A stretch of 64,000 bases of DNA from Bacteroidaceae bacterium. Lineage in GTDB: Bacteria; Bacteroidota; Bacteroidia; Bacteroidales; Bacteroidaceae. Positions within the stretch are counted from its first letter, which is position 1, and each line of letters starts with the position of its first letter. The notes beneath the pieces are model-generated. The model worked only from the letters and a program-made list of their open reading frames with translations, did no database searches and was not told where the DNA came from. The translations under genes and the position numbers were made by a program. Positions 61,956 to 64,000 of this stretch are shown piece by piece. The DNA is taken from contig JAGCGS010000032.1 of the NCBI GenBank assembly GCA_017649485.1, positions 44,439 to 108,438 of the forward strand. The letters are read 5' to 3'.

Positions 61956-62657
61956 ATGAAGGCAGCTTTATACTTGATACCTGTGCTTTTGGGTGACACC
62001 ACTTTGGAGAGGGTGTTGCCTGCTTATAACAAAGAGGTGGTTTTGGGCATCCGCCATTTTATTGTGGAAGATATTCGTTCAGCCCGTAGATTTCTCAAGA
62101 AAGTTGATGAAAGCATCAACATTGATGAGTTGCAGTTCTATCCTTTGAACAAGTTTACTTCTCCACAAGACGTAAGCGGATATCTGAAGCCTTTGGAAGA
62201 AGGGAATGCGATGGGGGTTATCTCTGAAGCAGGATGTCCTGCTGTGGCTGACCCTGGGGCAGATGTGGTGGCGATAGCACAACGCAAGAACCTGCCTGTG
62301 GTGCCTCTGATAGGTCCGTCGAGCATCATACTGAGTGTGATGGCTAGCGGCTTTAACGGACAGAGTTTTGCTTTCAACGGATACTTGCCCATTGATCCCA
62401 CAGAGCGTATCAGGAAGCTGAAAGCCTTAGAGCAGCGGGCAATTGCAGAACATCAGACTCAGATTTTTATCGAGACTCCTTATAGAAATAATAAGATGGT
62501 AGAGGATATCATCAAGTGTTGTCGTCCCCAAACCCGCCTCTGCATTGCTGCAAACATAACTTGTGAGAATGAGTATATCAAGACCAAGACGCTGAAGGAT
62601 TGGAAAGGGCATGTGCCTGAGCTGGGAAAAAAGCCTTGCATCTTCTTGATTTTTTGA
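61956..62657 (+). CDS. RsmI-like SAM-dependent methyltransferase
   Basis: The 233-residue protein belongs to the tetrapyrrole-methylase fold: YLIPVLLGDTTLE at the start, GVISEAGCPAVADPGADVVAIA and PLIGPSSIILSVMASGFNGQSFAFNGYLP. These resemble RsmI, which methylates the ribose of C1402 in 16S rRNA, although the N-terminal part differs from E. coli RsmI and the protein is shorter. Another substrate is possible. It converges with lipA. Confidence 0.82.
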   Translation: MKAALYLIPVLLGDTTLERVLPAYNKEVVLGIRHFIVEDIRSARRFLKKVDESINIDELQFYPLNKFTSPQDVSGYLKPLEEGNAMGVISEAGCPAVADPGADVVAIAQRKNLPVVPLIGPSSIILSVMASGFNGQSFAFNGYLPIDPTERIRKLKALEQRAIAEHQTQIFIETPYRNNKMVEDIIKCCRPQTRLCIAANITCENEYIKTKTLKDWKGHVPELGKKPCIFLIF

Positions 62658-62662
62658 TTGAT

Positions 62663-62684
62663 CATGGTCAATAGTCAATGGTCA
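62663..62684 (+). repeat. Dispersed repeat, diverged copy
   Basis: CATGGTCAATAGTCAATGGT and two further bases, a near copy of the 25-base repeat, lie between the convergent methyltransferase and lipA genes. A GTCAATCGTCAAT fragment also overlaps the end of lipA (62748-62765). Confidence 0.6.
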
Positions 62685-62753
62685 CTTATTGAAGCAGTGA
62701 ACGCCAAAGATGCTTAAATCGATTTGGTCGAGTCGCGACAAAATAGGACGCAG

Positions 62754-63611
62754 TCAATCGTCAATCTTATATAGCGCCCTTTCAGCATAGTATGATGAGC
62801 GCACCAATGGTCCGCTCTCTACCATTTTGAAGCCTTTGGCAAGGGCTGTTTCCTTGTAGGCAGCAAATTGCTGGGGAGTAACATACTCCTGAACGGGATA
62901 ATGTTTGCGGGTGGGTTGCAGGTATTGTCCGATGGTCAGGATGGAACATCCCACAGCCAGCAGGTCATCCATCGTTTCTTCCACCTCTGCAATCGTTTCA
63001 CCCAAGCCTACCATGATGCCTGTCTTAGCAGGGATGGGGCTGTTGGCTACTTGCTTCAGCACTTGCAGACTTCTCTCGTATGTTGCCACACTCCGTACTA
63101 CAGGGGTGAGGCGACGCACTGTTTCCATGTTATGTGATATCACATCGGGTTTGGCATCAATGAGACTGGCAATCAGCTCCTCGCGTCCCATAAAGTCAGG
63201 TATTAGCACTTCCATTGTTACTGATGGGTTGAGCTCCTTGATGGCTTTTATGGTGGCCACCCAGTGAGCAGCTCCGTAATCGGGCAGGTCATCTCTATCA
63301 ACTGATGTAATCACGGCGTGGTTAAGCTGCATTAGCTGGATAGACTCTGCCACATGCTGTGGTTCAGCCTCGTCCAGTGGTAGGGGTCTGCCACTATTGG
63401 TATTACAGAACTTACAGCATCTGGTGCAGATATTGCCTCCAATCATAAAGGTTGCAGTACCTCTTCCCCAACATTCACCGATGTTTGGGCAACGCCCACT
63501 GCTACAGATGGTATGCAGACAGTGGGTGTCCACAATCTTCTTGGTGTTGGTATATCGCTCGTTAGCGCCGAAATTCACCTTCAGCCAATCAGGCTTTCTG
63601 ACATGCTCCAT
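62754..63611 (-). CDS. lipA: Lipoyl synthase
   Basis: The 285-residue protein has the auxiliary iron-sulfur cysteines in HCLHTICSSGRCPNIGECWG, the radical-SAM cysteines in NICTRCCKFC, and the conserved RSSY near the C-terminus (VRSSYYAE). It inserts sulfur into octanoyl groups to make lipoate. Its ATG shares a base with the stop of the upstream S9 peptidase gene (TAATG), so the two are co-transcribed. The last codons (KIDD) fall in a dispersed-repeat fragment. Confidence 0.96.
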   Translation of the reverse strand: MEHVRKPDWLKVNFGANERYTNTKKIVDTHCLHTICSSGRCPNIGECWGRGTATFMIGGNICTRCCKFCNTNSGRPLPLDEAEPQHVAESIQLMQLNHAVITSVDRDDLPDYGAAHWVATIKAIKELNPSVTMEVLIPDFMGREELIASLIDAKPDVISHNMETVRRLTPVVRSVATYERSLQVLKQVANSPIPAKTGIMVGLGETIAEVEETMDDLLAVGCSILTIGQYLQPTRKHYPVQEYVTPQQFAAYKETALAKGFKMVESGPLVRSSYYAERALYKIDD

Positions 63612-64000
63612 TATTTCTTCAACTGCTGATTAAAGAAATTGGTAATCTTTGTATAAAGATGCTGGCGCGTATTACCACCTGCAATGCTATGGTTTCGGTT
63701 GGTATATACCTGCATGTCAAACTGTTTTCCCTTCTGTACCAACGTTTCTGCATACTCGGCTGCATTTTGGAAATGCACATTGTCGTCAGCCATACCATGA
63801 ATCAGAAGCAGGTTACCATTCAGCTTGTCGGCACGCTCCATAGCCGAAGCTGCCTTATAGCCATCAGGATTCTCCTGAGGTGTACGCATATAGCGTTCGC
63901 CATATACAGTATCGTAATAGTTCCAGTCAGTAACAGGAGCCACAGCCACACCCGCTTTGAATACAGGTGTTCCCTCGCTCATGCTCATCAGCGTCATATA
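63611..64000 (-). CDS. S9 prolyl oligopeptidase/DPP4-type peptidase, C-terminal part
   Basis: The 129 visible residues are the end of an alpha/beta-hydrolase peptidase domain. YMTLMSMSEG near the window edge fits the stretch just after the catalytic serine motif (GWSYGGYMT in DPP4). The catalytic aspartate is in MADDNVHFQNA and the histidine in NRNHSIAGG. The frame continues beyond the window. It is probably a periplasmic dipeptidyl peptidase. Confidence 0.9.
   Translation of the reverse strand, partial: YMTLMSMSEGTPVFKAGVAVAPVTDWNYYDTVYGERYMRTPQENPDGYKAASAMERADKLNGNLLLIHGMADDNVHFQNAAEYAETLVQKGKQFDMQVYTNRNHSIAGGNTRQHLYTKITNFFNQQLKK

Noticed and set aside
62721-62744. Hairpin between the RsmI-like gene and lipA
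   Set aside because: TTTGGTCG and CGACAAAA pair with an internal mismatch and have no T-run; too weak to call a terminator.
1-64000. tRNA, rRNA, CRISPR, prophage or intact insertion sequence
   Set aside because: No cloverleaf, direct-repeat array, phage gene set or transposase was found by reading both strands.

Overview
The window looks like a chromosomal piece of a Bacteroidales bacterium, most likely a Prevotella/Segatella-type organism. The evidence is Bacteroidetes promoter boxes (TAnnTTTG with TTTG or TTG about 20 bases upstream) before many genes, and families typical of this group: UpxY-type antiterminator, multi-SLBB export protein, DUF4468, GSCFA, a MurF-alanine racemase fusion, a Nudix-type AraR regulator, BIG2 and M64 lipoproteins, and a stand-alone TonB plug. 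No rRNA, tRNA, CRISPR array, prophage or intact insertion sequence was seen.

Layout. 1-11876 (minus) is an exopolysaccharide/capsule operon read from UpxY through export protein, Wzz, flippase, polymerase-like protein, three glycosyltransferases and an initiating sugar transferase to a PqqD-like protein, a nucleotidyltransferase-family protein and an ABC transporter cut by the window edge. 11986-15217 (plus) holds two lipoproteins: a three-BIG2 protein and an M64 peptidase. 15282-16747 (minus) is a DUF4468 protein with a small basic protein. 16972-21890 (plus) holds a FadL-type porin, a queuosine pair (precursor transporter and queC) behind a probable preQ1-I riboswitch, a plug-only TonB protein with a TlpA-like thioredoxin, and a small winged-helix protein. 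21875-24931 (minus) is rmuC and two secreted proteins; 25076-26581 (plus) is an M28 peptidase.

26623-38286 (minus) is a pentose block: tkt-rpiB, and upstream an arabinose operon (galM, sodium symporter, araR, araD, araA, araB, GH51 arabinofuranosidase) with a candidate operator inside its promoter. 38383-43105 (minus) is trkH, trkA and dxs. 43179-52187 (plus) is GSCFA, murF-alr, tatA, tatC with a very long tail, and a Dna2-like nuclease-helicase. 52277-52675 is a PNPOx-like protein. 52777-58970 (minus) mixes glycogen/alpha-glucan enzymes (GH13, GlgX) with a partner-switch module (SpoIIE phosphatase, STAS antagonist, HATPase kinase) and a winged-helix protein. 59446-64000 holds a GH35-type enzyme with a HAD phosphatase, an RsmI-like methyltransferase, lipA and the end of an S9 peptidase.

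How the genes work together. Arabinose released by GH51 is anomerised, imported, isomerised, phosphorylated and epimerised to xylulose-5-phosphate, which transketolase and RpiB process in the pentose phosphate pathway. The Nudix-like AraR has lost its catalytic glutamates, as expected for a regulator. The points most worth a second look are the partner-switch and glycogen operon, the PqqD/nucleotidyltransferase tail of the polysaccharide locus, the riboswitch, the TatC extension, and a family of short dispersed repeats that has entered coding sequence. All assignments come from reading the sequence; no database search was run.
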